The notes: a model not told the origin generated them from the letters alone. Shown: positions 28,471-37,921, counted from the first letter of the stretch. The stretch: DNA of 64,000 bases from Candidatus Odyssella thessalonicensis L13 (GCF_000190415.1 NZ_AEWF01000002.1:326081-390080); one strand, 5' to 3'. Program-made: numbers and translations.

Positions 28471-28695
28471 CGTAATGCTCACACTTAATAATTGTAATGA
28501 TAAAATGGAATGAATCGTTTGGGTGCCAGGTAGACATGCTCATACCTCGCAATAAGTAATATTTATACCACTGCAAGGTGAAAATACTACAAAATTTTAC
28601 TCAACTTTAAGTTGAATTTTTGTTAAGATTTTGTTTTTTATTGAATAATAGGAGAAGTGTGAGCCCTAAAATCTATAATGAGATTCAGTATAGCC

Positions 28696-29208
28696 TCAAA
28701 GAATTTCTCTGAGATTACAATTTTGGAAGTTAAGAGTTTGCCATTCTAAACCATGGATATCATAAACCGCTATTTGCGCGGTGCCCATTGTCCTGTCTCT
28801 GCCCGCAGCAGTACGAGCTAAGAACTGTGAAACGCCTGGATTGTGACCGATAATAAGGATATCTTGAGCGTGGACCGGAAGTAATCTGATTTCTTCTAAA
28901 ATGTCTTCAGCAGGCGCATGATAAAGGCTGTCTAAGAACTGATAATTAATGCGGGGAGGAAGAATTTCCTCTAATCCGATGCAGGTTTGGCGCGTACGTA
29001 GGGCGGTCGAGCATAGGACATGCGTTACTTGATCAAAGAGGCCCAGGGCCCGAGTCAGAAGCTCGTCAATCTGTTTGCGCCCCTCAAAGGAAAGAGAGCG
29101 CTCTTTATCTTGCTTGCTGTGGGATGCTGCAGCATGACGCATGATATAAAGACGCTTCCAAGCCATTTTGGATGAAGAGGGAGGACGAGAAGGCATGCCC
29201 GAGTGCAT
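28696..29208 (-). CDS. sixA: Phosphohistidine phosphatase SixA-like
   Basis: This 170-residue member of the histidine phosphatase superfamily would remove phosphate from phosphohistidine proteins such as phosphotransfer components. The catalytic motif is IMRHAAASHSKQDKERSLS (R-H at ~24), followed by GRKQIDELLTRAL, CSTALRTRQTC and the second catalytic His in ILIIGHNPGVSQFL. GGGGAAG upstream of ATG 29208 supports the start, although an internal Met (MAWKRLYIM) would also give a complete domain. It lies 45 bases downstream of prmA on the same strand. Confidence 0.88.
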   Translation of the reverse strand: MHSGMPSRPPSSSKMAWKRLYIMRHAAASHSKQDKERSLSFEGRKQIDELLTRALGLFDQVTHVLCSTALRTRQTCIGLEEILPPRINYQFLDSLYHAPAEDILEEIRLLPVHAQDILIIGHNPGVSQFLARTAAGRDRTMGTAQIAVYDIHGLEWQTLNFQNCNLREIL

Positions 29209-29253
29209 ATTATTCTTCCCCTAAAAGATTGCTCTAGTAATTAGGATAGCTTT

Positions 29254-30126
29254 TTATTGCTCAAAAACAAGTGCTGCCCAATCGCCAATAATATGTTGGT
29301 CTATTAAAGTGAAACCAACCTTTTCATAAGCCTGGCGCACCTCATTGAGCTGTCGAACCAATAATCCTGACAGCACCACGCGCCCTTTGGGAGTGATCGA
29401 CTGGGCCATATCAGGTGCCATATCACACAAAGGGGCTGCTAAGATATTGGCGACAATTAAATCAAATGGGCCCTTGCTTTTTACAGCATTTCCATCAAAT
29501 CCTTCATTACAAAGCGCAGTAATGGTGTCGGCGCAGTTGTTAATCTGAGCATTGGCTTGGGTCACGCGTACCGATTCGGGATCATTGTCAACGGCCAACA
29601 CGGGCAGCTGCCAAAGTTTAGCAATAACCATGGCTAAAATACCCGAACCACATCCCATATCAAGCGGATGACGAGTTTGCCAGCCTTGAGCATGCATCTT
29701 TGTTAGGGCTTCAATGCATGCTGTTGTCGTTTCATGCTCGCCTGATCCAAATGCTGTGGCTGCATTAATTTCTAAGCCGATTAAGTCCACCGGAATATCA
29801 GTTTTAGAATGACTGCCATAAATAAAAAATTTACCGATCTGACGCGCGGGAAAGTTCTTCCAGGTTTGTTCTAACCAGTCGGTATCTGGGAGGTCACAGA
29901 CCTCAATTTCAGGAACAGGCAAATGATGACTTTGGGCAGTCTCAGTAATTAATTCGCGTAAATTCTGGTGACTTGTCTCGTTATTTAAAGTGCATTCAAA
30001 AATCCAATGGTCGGTGTCTTCATCCACTTCATACCACGAGACGGCGAGGACAACTTCTGCTAAGACATCACCAAAGATAGGGGCAGCCTTAGAGGTTGTA
30101 GGGAAAGATAATTTATATAGTTTCAT
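29254..30126 (-). CDS. prmA: Ribosomal protein L11 methyltransferase
   Basis: PrmA trimethylates ribosomal protein L11 using S-adenosylmethionine. The N-terminal substrate domain has WIFECTLNN and DWLEQTWKNFPARQIGKFFI. The catalytic part shows GLEINAATAFGSGEHETTTA, the SAM motif I LDMGCGSGILAMVIAKL, AVDNDPESVRVTQANAQIN and DLIVANILAAPL (N-I-L-A motif). The open frame starts at GTG 30141; ATG 30126 gives the family-like N-terminus MKLYKLSFP. The length is normal. Confidence 0.94.
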   Translation of the reverse strand: MKLYKLSFPTTSKAAPIFGDVLAEVVLAVSWYEVDEDTDHWIFECTLNNETSHQNLRELITETAQSHHLPVPEIEVCDLPDTDWLEQTWKNFPARQIGKFFIYGSHSKTDIPVDLIGLEINAATAFGSGEHETTTACIEALTKMHAQGWQTRHPLDMGCGSGILAMVIAKLWQLPVLAVDNDPESVRVTQANAQINNCADTITALCNEGFDGNAVKSKGPFDLIVANILAAPLCDMAPDMAQSITPKGRVVLSGLLVRQLNEVRQAYEKVGFTLIDQHIIGDWAALVFEQ

Positions 30127-30297
30127 GACATTGTTGTACACTGGATCTGCTGGAAACTCAAGATTTTCAGCAGAAAGTCCTGTGAATTTTACGGCACGCT
30201 TTTAACGAGCCAAGGGTGCAAAAAAGTCTGATATTGTGCTTAAGATGTTTGAATTTTTTCTTTTTATAGGGGGTCTTATAATTTCACGGTCAACCTT

Positions 30298-31659
30298 TTA
30301 AGTTTGGATGTTTGGCTGCTGATTAGATGAAACAGCCATCAATAAAGATTCAACTTTTGATCCTAAAACTAGCTGCGTAATGGAGTCGGCCACCACAGGG
30401 GGGCTAAAATAGTATCCTTGCAGGTAATCAATTGACATTTGCTTGAGATAACCAACTGTTGACGGTCGCTCAATCCCCTCTGCCACCACTTCAAGATCTA
30501 ACTTATGGGCCATAGCAACGATGGCGGATACAATCGCTTGAGAATCCTTCTGGGTCTCAATATTAGTAATAAAGCTTCGCTCAATTTTAATTTTATTAAG
30601 AGGAAAACGTTGTAGATAGGTTAAGCTGGAGTAGCCAGTACCAAAATCATCAAGTGAGATTCGGATTCCCAAGGATCTTAATTTAGCCAGAGATTCAGTA
30701 ATGTGGGGACTCTGTTCTAAAAGAATGGACTCAGTAAGTTCGAGTTCAATTTTAGCTGGATTAAGCTTATTTTCTGAGATTACATGGCAAAACTTGTCTA
30801 AGAAGTCAGGATTCTTCAATTGGATGCTGGAAACATTCATTGAAACAAACAAATCAATTTTTAATTTTTCCCATTCTAAAAGTTGATCCTTGACCGTATT
30901 AATGATCCATTCGCCAATGGGGATAATCAGCCCACTTCTTTCGGCAATGGGAATGAATTCGGCAGGAGAGATACTCCCAAGCTGAGAGTTTGTCCAGCGG
31001 AGTAAAGCTTCAACACCGACGAGTTTTCCGGCGCGCAAATCCACAATGGGCTGATAATGGAGCTGGAATTCATTTTCCAAGAGCGCAGCTTTAAGCTGAT
31101 TTTCTATCTCAGCTTGCTTCATGTTCTCTTGTTCCATTCCATCAATGTAAAAACAGTAACTTCCCAGTCCTGAGTCTTTAGCGTGACGCAGCGCCGATTC
31201 CGCGCATTTCAAGAGATTGGTAGGGTTTTCTTCCGCCAATGACGATAAAGCAATGCCCATACTACAATCAATTTTAAGTTCGTGGTCCGCAAAGCAGAAG
31301 GGAAAACTGAAATCCTTTTTGATACGTTGAGCAATTTCGAGAAGTTCATCCTTATGTTGCACATTTTCAATGACAATAATAAATTCATCGGCACCTAAGC
31401 GATACAGGGTATCATTCTCGCGAATGCTGCTCCTGAGGCGAGCCGTAATTCCCTGGAGTACCCCGTCACCCACCCCGTGTCCGAGGGTATCATTGATATA
31501 TTTAAATCGATCGACATTGCAATGGATGACACCGACATCCCTGTTATTGTGGTGCGAGGATATTAGGGCTTCTGTTAACCGATCAGTTAACAGGGTCCGG
31601 TTAGGTAGTCCAGTTAAGTAATCATGGGTTAACTCGTATGACAGCTCTTTGTTATCAGT
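30298..31659 (-). CDS. GGDEF-EAL cyclic-di-GMP module, 3' part of a split signalling gene
   Basis: From 31659 downward the frame encodes a complete GGDEF domain start (DYLTGLPNRTLLTDRLTEAL, NVDRFKYINDTLGHGVGDG), a signature changed to GADEF, and then an EAL phosphodiesterase domain (YQPIVDLRAGKLVGVEALLR, LELTESILLE, SLDDFGTGYSSLTYLQRFP, VAEGIE). GADEF suggests weak or no cyclase activity; the EAL motifs look intact for c-di-GMP hydrolysis. There is no start codon in frame until GTG 31473, which lies inside the domain. One extra base in the T run at 31659-31666 would fuse it in frame to the upstream response regulator-PAS gene, giving ~750 residues. So this is the back half of one interrupted gene. 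Confidence 0.85.
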   Translation of the reverse strand, partial: TDNKELSYELTHDYLTGLPNRTLLTDRLTEALISSHHNNRDVGVIHCNVDRFKYINDTLGHGVGDGVLQGITARLRSSIRENDTLYRLGADEFIIVIENVQHKDELLEIAQRIKKDFSFPFCFADHELKIDCSMGIALSSLAEENPTNLLKCAESALRHAKDSGLGSYCFYIDGMEQENMKQAEIENQLKAALLENEFQLHYQPIVDLRAGKLVGVEALLRWTNSQLGSISPAEFIPIAERSGLIIPIGEWIINTVKDQLLEWEKLKIDLFVSMNVSSIQLKNPDFLDKFCHVISENKLNPAKIELELTESILLEQSPHITESLAKLRSLGIRISLDDFGTGYSSLTYLQRFPLNKIKIERSFITNIETQKDSQAIVSAIVAMAHKLDLEVVAEGIERPSTVGYLKQMSIDYLQGYYFSPPVVADSITQLVLGSKVESLLMAVSSNQQPNIQT

Positions 31660-32549
31660 TTTTTTTGACTGATATCAAGAGTGGTGACAATGATTCCCAT
31701 CGATTCATTGTTGTGGCTGTAATCGCGCACACTAAGCGCATAAGTTTTTCCATTTGTGAGCGTGATCTCTGGAGTTATTCCTGAGTGCGATAAAAGCGCG
31801 TCATCGAATATTTCCTTATTAGAGGTAAGGTGTTTGGTATGCTCATTGAGTTGAGCTAAAGTCATCTTTTGGCTTAACTGGGCCGGAATAAGCCACATGT
31901 TAATAAATTTTTGGTTGCAAGCAAGGATTTCCTTCGTCGGGCTTAGCATTAAGATTCCTTCTTGCGAAGAGTCAAGGGTGGCACGCGCTAATAACAGCGC
32001 TTGGCTCAACTTTGTGGTCTTTTCATCAACAATTTGTTCCATTTGTTGCGCATATCTCTTGATCTCTCTGGTCATAGTCCATTTCGATAAAAGGGCACTG
32101 ATCAGCTGTTTTACCTCAATGTAATCAAAAGGCTTCCTTAGGATTAGCAACCGATCAGTTAAGCCTAAGATATTAACAATTTTGAGATAGGCATAATAGG
32201 AGCTATCAGAACAGATGACAATTTGAATATCAGGATCTGACTCCCAGATAACTTTGATGGTCTTGATGGCATCCCAGCCCCGCGACATTTGAATATCGAT
32301 CAGCACCAAGGCATAAGGGTCGCCTGCTTTATAAGCCTTGATAATTTGCCGTGCCCCTTGAGACTCTGAATAGGCAGAATCTATTTCTAGGGACGCGTTG
32401 ATTTGCTCAGGTATCTTTGAGTCGGGGATCTCTGTTAAGTGCATTCCGGCCGGGTCATGCGGGTAATGGCTGAGAATTTTACGGAAACTCTCATGATTTT
32501 TAGAGTTATAATCAATCATAATGAGTTTAAATTTCAATTTATGGGACAT
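31629..32549 (-). CDS. Response regulator-PAS protein, 5' part of a split signalling gene
   Basis: The start is ATG 32549 (GGAG 6 bases upstream). Residues ~5-150 form an atypical receiver with LVLIDIQMSRGWDAIKTIKV (phospho-acceptor Asp) and LILRKPFDYIEV (conserved Lys). A coiled linker (MEQIVDEKTTKLSQALLLAR) leads to a PAS domain (LDSSQEGILMLSPTKEILAC). The frame stops just after TTLDISQKK, exactly where PAS-GGDEF proteins normally continue, at a run of eight A on the coding strand. The natural continuation is in another frame (see the GGDEF-EAL entry). The original product probably sensed a signal by PAS and phosphorylation and adjusted c-di-GMP. Confidence 0.82.
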   Translation of the reverse strand: MSHKLKFKLIMIDYNSKNHESFRKILSHYPHDPAGMHLTEIPDSKIPEQINASLEIDSAYSESQGARQIIKAYKAGDPYALVLIDIQMSRGWDAIKTIKVIWESDPDIQIVICSDSSYYAYLKIVNILGLTDRLLILRKPFDYIEVKQLISALLSKWTMTREIKRYAQQMEQIVDEKTTKLSQALLLARATLDSSQEGILMLSPTKEILACNQKFINMWLIPAQLSQKMTLAQLNEHTKHLTSNKEIFDDALLSHSGITPEITLTNGKTYALSVRDYSHNNESMGIIVTTLDISQKKLITKSCHTS

Positions 32550-32772
32550 GCTCTTCTCCAACTATCTCATTAGATCGCATATAATGTTTGAGAGATTTCA
32601 GACGCCTATGGAAAATAACAGTACTAATCATCGTCTGGTCTATACCGTTAGGGTCATTTCCATTAAAATTATTCATTCCGTTGTCCCTCAATTTAATTAT
32701 TCGCCTCATCAGTCTTTTCAAAATGAGCTTTAGAGTATTTAACAGCTTAGAGTTATAGTAAGCTGATGAAAC

Positions 32773-33804
32773 TTATTTCTTTCTTAAAAATGTTTCAAAA
32801 ATATCTAAAGATGATTTCCTTCCGATGGCGTCTTTGTTATCAATGAGCCAAGACTCAGCTGCTTGACGCCCAATATCTTTAAGATGTAGGAAAAAATCCC
32901 AACTTGTATTGAGCTTGCTTGAAGCATTTAAGTCCAACATTCCTTGGCAATCTGTGATCATATGCATTTTAATGTCCTTGTAGTCCTGGGCGTCGAGTTT
33001 ACCCCGAGCAATAAGCCGACTGACAAAGTTTATAGCTCGCATTTCAGCAATAAGGCTGGAGTTAAACGTGATCTCATTTAAACGGTTGAAAATATCGTTG
33101 GCAGTGTGCGGAATTTGTTGACGATAAAGAGGATTGATCTGCACTAAGATGATATCAGGGCTGTGGGTGTTATAAATTAGTGGCCATAAGACAGGATTTC
33201 CCATATAGCCCCCATCCCAATAATAATCATCATCAATTTTAACGGCTTGAAAGATAAAAGGAATACACGCTGAAGCCAGAAGGCTATCTAAGGTGATCTC
33301 TCCTTGCTTGAATATCCGAGGTTGACCTGATCTAACCGACGTGGCCGCGACAAAGAGCTGAACGTCGGACTTGGCGAGTAAATCAAAGTCGATGGTCTTT
33401 TCCAGAACCCATCTCAGGGGATTTAAGTTTAATGGATTTAGTTGATAGGGGGAGAGGAGGCGGCTCAACAATTCGTGATAAGTATAACTTAAAGACCAGT
33501 CTAAATTCCAAGGGTTATCTAATTTTTCAGCGGGCGTCGGACGAATTGGGTTGAAGACGTTTCCCAGAAGGCTTATCTCCCACCAGAATGATTGGAGCGT
33601 TTCTTTTGCCTTTTCTTGTTTGCCTAAAGCATATCCATAAGCGAGCACAACAGCATTCATGGCCCCCGCACTGGTGCCGCTGATACCTTCAATTTCTACA
33701 TCTTCTTCTTCTAGCAACCGGTCCAAGACTCCCCAGGTGAAAGCGCCATGGGCACCGCCACCTTGAAGGGCTAAGTTGACCTTGCTCGTCCTTTTTGATG
33801 CCAT
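32773..33804 (-). CDS. Patatin-like phospholipase
   Basis: This protein has a Ser-Asp catalytic dyad: oxyanion loop LALQGGGAHGAFTWGVLDRL, nucleophile GTSAG and DGGYMGNP with the catalytic Asp. After GEITLDSLLASACIPFIFQA it has a ~130-residue C-terminal extension typical of the bacterial RssA-like patatin group that includes DUF3734. Patatins release fatty acids from phospholipids. There is no signal peptide, so it acts in the cytoplasm unless delivered by a secretion system. ATG 33804 is preferred to TTG 33813. Its start overlaps the end of the upstream SDR gene by 34 bases, so the two are probably co-transcribed. Patatins are often enriched in host-associated bacteria; a host role is inference. 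Confidence 0.9.
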   Translation of the reverse strand: MASKRTSKVNLALQGGGAHGAFTWGVLDRLLEEEDVEIEGISGTSAGAMNAVVLAYGYALGKQEKAKETLQSFWWEISLLGNVFNPIRPTPAEKLDNPWNLDWSLSYTYHELLSRLLSPYQLNPLNLNPLRWVLEKTIDFDLLAKSDVQLFVAATSVRSGQPRIFKQGEITLDSLLASACIPFIFQAVKIDDDYYWDGGYMGNPVLWPLIYNTHSPDIILVQINPLYRQQIPHTANDIFNRLNEITFNSSLIAEMRAINFVSRLIARGKLDAQDYKDIKMHMITDCQGMLDLNASSKLNTSWDFFLHLKDIGRQAAESWLIDNKDAIGRKSSLDIFETFLRKK

Positions 33805-34613
33805 TTCAGACAATCGCCCAAGCCTTCTCTATAGGACGGGTATAGCAGATCATCCTTTAATATTTTCTTAATTAGCGTGTTTTTAATTCGCTTATTCTCT
33901 GAAAAGAAGTCTTGCATCATTGCAGACAGCGGAACTGATTCCCAGATATGCACTGGAGCTGGCGGTAAACTGAGAAGTTTATAAGCATATAAATAGACTT
34001 CGACGAGGGCCGCAGGGCAGTCGTCAGCAAGATTGGCCAGTTTAGGCTGAATCGTCGTGCTGGCTAAGATGACGCGGCAAATATCATCCACGTGAATGCG
34101 ATTAAAGACATGGCCTGGCTTCTCAATAAGTTGAGCCTTATTATTTAGGATGGACTCAATCGCTGAACGACCGGGCCCATAAATACCTGAAAGCCGTAAT
34201 ATGCTTAAGGGGAAACCTAACTGTTGCCAATGCTGCTCTGCTGTTAGACGATAATGACCACGGGGCGAACAGGGCATGGCAGGTGTATTCTCATCAATCC
34301 AGTTGCCGTGGTGATCTCCATAAACACTCGTGGCTGAAAGATAACCTATCCATTTAATAGGCTTGGCTCTGTTTTTAAAATAAGAACTATAATGCCGTAA
34401 TGTAATATCTCCTTCAGCATCTGGCGGAATCGAGATAAGGAAATTATCAAATTGATCAAGGATAGGGTAAGGAATATTGGCGAACGGGAAGAGGGATTCT
34501 TGCTGTAAGGGCTTGCGGGTGCAGCCGGCAGTTTTCGTCACGGACGGTAAGAGGTGATCTAACCGTTGGGCCACATAGCCATAACCAAAGAAAAATAGAT
34601 TTGCGGGTGTCAT
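33771..34613 (-). CDS. NAD(P)-dependent epimerase/dehydratase-like protein (extended SDR, YeeZ type)
   Basis: This 280-residue protein has a Rossmann start LFFFGYGYVAQRL (G-x-G-x-x-A), then YLSATSVYGDHHGNWIDENT, SILRLSGIYGPGRSAIESIL and NRIHVDDICRVI, the pattern of the atypical extended SDR family that includes YeeZ. The usual catalytic Y-x-x-x-K is not kept (HYRLTAEQ), as is common in this subgroup, so the reaction is unknown. It overlaps the patatin gene at its 3' end. The start is ATG 34613. Confidence 0.82.
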   Translation of the reverse strand: MTPANLFFFGYGYVAQRLDHLLPSVTKTAGCTRKPLQQESLFPFANIPYPILDQFDNFLISIPPDAEGDITLRHYSSYFKNRAKPIKWIGYLSATSVYGDHHGNWIDENTPAMPCSPRGHYRLTAEQHWQQLGFPLSILRLSGIYGPGRSAIESILNNKAQLIEKPGHVFNRIHVDDICRVILASTTIQPKLANLADDCPAALVEVYLYAYKLLSLPPAPVHIWESVPLSAMMQDFFSENKRIKNTLIKKILKDDLLYPSYREGLGDCLKWHQKGRARST

Positions 34614-34722
34614 GCTTGATTCATAAGAGGGTGGGGGAAATAGTGGTGGGAAAGAGGTAAAATAATTAACATCCCGGTTGGGTAAAAATACTCCTCATCG
34701 AGATGTTAATATCAGCTTGCTT

Positions 34723-36120
34723 TTATAAGCGTATAAAGCTCTCTAAGCGCTTTATAGTTTCTTCTTTACCTAGCACGGCCATCACTTCAAAAACACTGGG
34801 CGAGACTGTGCTGCCTGTTAAAGCCACACGTAAAGGTTGAGCAATATTACCTAGTTTCTCCCCCAAGCGTTCAGCGGTTTCGCGAACCTTTGCATCCAAA
34901 TCCTGCTCTGTAAAGCTAGCCAACGTTTTCATATCCTGTATCACCGCCTCGACAAGCCTCTGGTTAGGTTCTGAGATAAACTTTTGCGCTTTTTCATCAG
35001 CTTCAGCGACACGGATATAAATAAGGGAGTTGTCGGCCAATTCGAGCACAGTTTTTGCTCTTTGCTTTAAACCATTCATTCCTTGCGAAATTCGCTCAAT
35101 TTCAGCTGGTGTTAATTTTACGCCCAACTTTTCTTCAATCAACGGTTGGCAAAGTTGCAGCAAGCGCCCATTGTCAGCCTCACGCATATAGTGAGCATTT
35201 AAATTAGTGAGCTTGGCTAGATCAAAGCGTGCTGGTGAGCGGCCGATGGCATCAATATTAAACCACTCAATGGCCTGTTCGCGACTAATAATTTCATCGT
35301 CGCCATGGCTCCAGCCGAGTCGTAGAAGATAGTTGCACATGGCTTCCGGTAAAAAGCCCAGTGCCCGGTAGCTTTCTGCCCCTAAGGCTCCATGGCGTTT
35401 CGACAACTTAGCACCGTCAGGGCCGTGAATTAAAGGAATGTGAGCGAACGCGGGAACATCCCAGCCGCAAGCCTGGTATAAATGATATTGGCGAAACGCA
35501 TTTGTTAAATGGTCATCGCCGCGAATAATGTGGGTAATATTCATATCGTGATCATCTACTACCACTGAGAGCATATAAGTGGGGGTGCCATCAGCACGCA
35601 ATAAAACCATGTCGTCCAGCTGTGTATTTTGTAAAGTTACCGGCCCTTGAACCAGGTCGTCGATATGAGTCTCCCCCGTTTGCGGCGCTTTAAAGCGGAT
35701 TACAGGAGCAACTCCGGCGGGTGCCTGAGCAGCATCACGGTCACGCCAATAGCCGTTATAGCGAGGCGGTAAATTATTCGCCTTTGCTTCTTCACGCATT
35801 TTTTCTAGTTCTTCTGGCGAGCAATAGCAATAATATGCTTTGCCTTCTTCAAGAAGCTTTCTGGCTACAGCTGCATGTCGTTCAGCGCGCGCAAATTGGT
35901 AAACAATTTCTTCATCCCAATCTAATTGTAACCATTTCATACTATCAATAATGGTGTCGACAGCTTCCTGAGTAGAGCGGGCTCGGTCTGTATCTTCAAT
36001 GCGAAGTAAGAACCTACCGCCCTGATGTTTGGCAAATAAGTAATTAAATAGAGCAGTTCGGGCGCCACCAATATGAAGATAACCCGTCGGAGAGGGCGCA
36101 AAGCGCGTAATTACAGTCAT
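34723..36120 (-). CDS. gltX: Glutamyl-tRNA synthetase
   Basis: GltX charges tRNA-Glu, and in alphaproteobacteria often tRNA-Gln for later amidation. The class I signatures are FAPSPTGYLHIGGARTALF (HIGH) and GAKLSKRHGAL (KMSKS-like), with FLLRIEDTDRARS and the DDHDMNITHIIRGDDHLTNA block. The 465-residue length is normal and the C-terminal anticodon-binding domain is complete. It is a single-gene unit. Alphaproteobacteria often carry two gltX copies, and I cannot tell which this is. Confidence 0.96.
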   Translation of the reverse strand: MTVITRFAPSPTGYLHIGGARTALFNYLFAKHQGGRFLLRIEDTDRARSTQEAVDTIIDSMKWLQLDWDEEIVYQFARAERHAAVARKLLEEGKAYYCYCSPEELEKMREEAKANNLPPRYNGYWRDRDAAQAPAGVAPVIRFKAPQTGETHIDDLVQGPVTLQNTQLDDMVLLRADGTPTYMLSVVVDDHDMNITHIIRGDDHLTNAFRQYHLYQACGWDVPAFAHIPLIHGPDGAKLSKRHGALGAESYRALGFLPEAMCNYLLRLGWSHGDDEIISREQAIEWFNIDAIGRSPARFDLAKLTNLNAHYMREADNGRLLQLCQPLIEEKLGVKLTPAEIERISQGMNGLKQRAKTVLELADNSLIYIRVAEADEKAQKFISEPNQRLVEAVIQDMKTLASFTEQDLDAKVRETAERLGEKLGNIAQPLRVALTGSTVSPSVFEVMAVLGKEETIKRLESFIRL

Positions 36121-36336
36121 TAGTATAGCTTTAATAATCAGTTAAATATGGATTGAAAGTAGCTGAAATTTACAGTTTTTTCTAGTAGCGAATCAGGGAA
36201 GCCATAAAGAGCGGGATTTTTAGCCTTAAAAATAAGCTTGCTCAGTCTTGTTATGCTTAAATCAGGCACATTTTTCCCGTTTTGCCCGTCTTTTTTAGAG
36301 GTTATAGTTTCTGCAAGATTTGAATGTTGGTAAGGG

Positions 36337-36368
36337 CTAACGACCCTCTAAGACAGAGGGCAAGTTAG
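36337..36368. promoter_or_regulatory. Hairpin in leader of the beta-lactamase-like gene
   Basis: CCCTCT-AAGAC-AGAGGG (36344-36360) is nested in CTAAC/GTTAG (36337-36341 with 36364-36368), 64 bases before the start at 36432. It could be a leader structure or operator. The remaining 36121-36431 shows nothing else. Confidence 0.3.
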
Positions 36369-36431
36369 TTAACCTCTAAACACTATTTACAGTCGTCTTT
36401 CAAGAAACGCTGTCACATCCATGAGGCTAAA

Positions 36432-37517
36432 ATGATAAAGAGCATAGCGGCTGTTATAACTATTTTAATTACAGGGTGGAGTACCGCCAGTGAGCAGAGT
36501 CACAATATGGGTTGGGAGGAAGTCTCGACAGTTGTTCAAGCCCCCTCTTACCAGTTTAATGGTGTGTTGCTGGTTAAGAAGAATGAAGCGGTTTTATTTA
36601 GTCTAGAGTCTGGTTCTGCCGATAAAGAAGGTTTAACCTCTTTAACATTAGAAAATAAATTTATTGCCGGTTCGATCACGAAGCAGATGGTCGCTGCTCT
36701 GGCATTAAAACAGGTTGAAGAGGGTAGATTAGATCTTCATAAACCCATCACAGATTATGGTGTCACAGCAAGCACCCCCGGGTCAAAAGCGATCACTTGC
36801 CATCACCTCCTGAGCCATAGAGCCGCATTTGATTCTAAGGGGAAGCTCGTCAGTGATCCTGATCAACAATTTTCATACAGCAATTATGGCTACCATTTAG
36901 TCGGGAACGTTTTAGAAAAAGTTATGAATCAGCCGCTGCAAGAGAATTTGAATAAATTGTTTGCAGAGATAGGGATGTCAGACACAAGCTATTATGCGGG
37001 TGACGAGCTGTCGTCTTTGCGCGCAGTTAATGGTTTAGTTCCAGGATATATGAGAGTTTACGGCACCAACTATTGGCTGCCAAAGCAGCATCCTTTCCAG
37101 GCTGTTAGGCCGTTTCCTTACTTATATCCTGCCTCCGCTGGCGTCATCACCACCGTCTCAGATCTGCATCGCTGGAATCAAGCTCTGTTTCAGGGGAAAA
37201 TTGTTAATCAAGCTTCCTTACACCTCATGACCACGCCTTATTCTACCAATGATGATCATTATTTGTCGGGAAGGGTGGGATACGGTTATGGTATTCAAAT
37301 TTCCGACACGCCCTTGGGGCAAGAATTCTCCCATGCAGGCTATGTCTATGGTTATATGGGTTTGAACTGTTATTATCCAGAAAAGAACCTGTCGCTTATT
37401 ATATTGCAGAATGTTAGCGAGCCCGTGCTGAAGGATAATATGGAATGGCGGAAATACTGCTTTAGAGCCTTTCTTGCCGTTCGGCGTAAACTCTTTGATG
37501 CGCTAACCGTAAAGTAA
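36432..37517 (+). CDS. Exported serine hydrolase of the class C beta-lactamase/DD-peptidase family
   Basis: The 361-residue product carries a signal peptide (MIKSIAAVITILITGWSTAS) and the penicillin-recognising fold: S-x-x-K as S81-I-T-K84 (FIAGSITKQM), Y149-S-N151 (FSYSNYGYHLVGNV), and H-A-G in EFSHAGYVYGYMG. ASAGVITTVSDLHRWNQAL is typical of the AmpC/EstB/PBP4*-like family. It may be a D-amino acid peptidase, an esterase or, less likely, a beta-lactamase. It would act in the periplasm. The HAG motif in place of KTG is usual in the esterase/peptidase branch. Confidence 0.88.
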   Translation: MIKSIAAVITILITGWSTASEQSHNMGWEEVSTVVQAPSYQFNGVLLVKKNEAVLFSLESGSADKEGLTSLTLENKFIAGSITKQMVAALALKQVEEGRLDLHKPITDYGVTASTPGSKAITCHHLLSHRAAFDSKGKLVSDPDQQFSYSNYGYHLVGNVLEKVMNQPLQENLNKLFAEIGMSDTSYYAGDELSSLRAVNGLVPGYMRVYGTNYWLPKQHPFQAVRPFPYLYPASAGVITTVSDLHRWNQALFQGKIVNQASLHLMTTPYSTNDDHYLSGRVGYGYGIQISDTPLGQEFSHAGYVYGYMGLNCYYPEKNLSLIILQNVSEPVLKDNMEWRKYCFRAFLAVRRKLFDALTVK

Positions 37518-37550
37518 GGAGAGGCTTATAAACTCGTGCTGCTTTAAGGA

Positions 37551-37748
37551 TTAACTGAGTTGTTCAATTAACTGCTGGATCTGTTCCTCACTTAAATCAT
37601 TAATGCGTAGCTTTTTATCTGTCTTATCAAAAAGACCATTTAGTTTACAGATTAACTCAATGGCGCGCAGGGCGAGACGATGATTGCCTTCGCGCTGGGC
37701 AGCTTGCAGAATTTCATGCAGATGGGCATAAACTTGGGAAGGGGACAT
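37551..37748 (-). CDS. Small helical protein, resembling C-terminal part of phage terminase small subunits
   Basis: ATG 37748 with GGAG 6 bases upstream encodes 65 residues. The central ALRAIELICKLNGLFDKTDK followed by LSEEQIQQLIEQL resembles the helix-loop pattern near the end of phage terminase small subunits (ALxALELLGKHLGMF). No other phage gene is nearby. It is divergent from the groES promoter. It could be a domesticated DNA-binding remnant; confidence in the family is low but the gene itself is well supported by the ribosome site. Confidence 0.55.
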   Translation of the reverse strand: MSPSQVYAHLHEILQAAQREGNHRLALRAIELICKLNGLFDKTDKKLRINDLSEEQIQQLIEQLS

Positions 37749-37864
37749 AACTAGCTCCAATCTTTATTAAGCTATTATAAATAAAAACATAATTGGTTTT
37801 AAAAGGTTTAGATCGGGCTAAAATTTTAGGTCAATTTTTATCCGTTATTTTTGTTTGCGCCCTA

Positions 37865-37893
37865 TTGACAGCTTTTTAAAGATATGCGATAAA
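37865..37893 (+). promoter_or_regulatory. Promoter of groESL
   Basis: TTGACA (37865-37870) and GATAAA (37888-37893) are separated by 17 bases. The CIRCE operator begins right after the -10 hexamer, so HrcA binding would block transcription start. Confidence 0.7.
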
Positions 37894-37894
37894 G

Positions 37895-37921
37895 TTAGCA
37901 CTCCCTTAGTGAGAGTGCTGA
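37895..37921. promoter_or_regulatory. CIRCE operator (HrcA binding site)
   Basis: TTAGCACTC-N9-GAGTGCTGA matches the CIRCE inverted repeat (consensus TTAGCACTC-N9-GAGTGCTAA) with one changed base. It lies 26 bases before groES and implies heat-shock control by HrcA. Confidence 0.93.
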
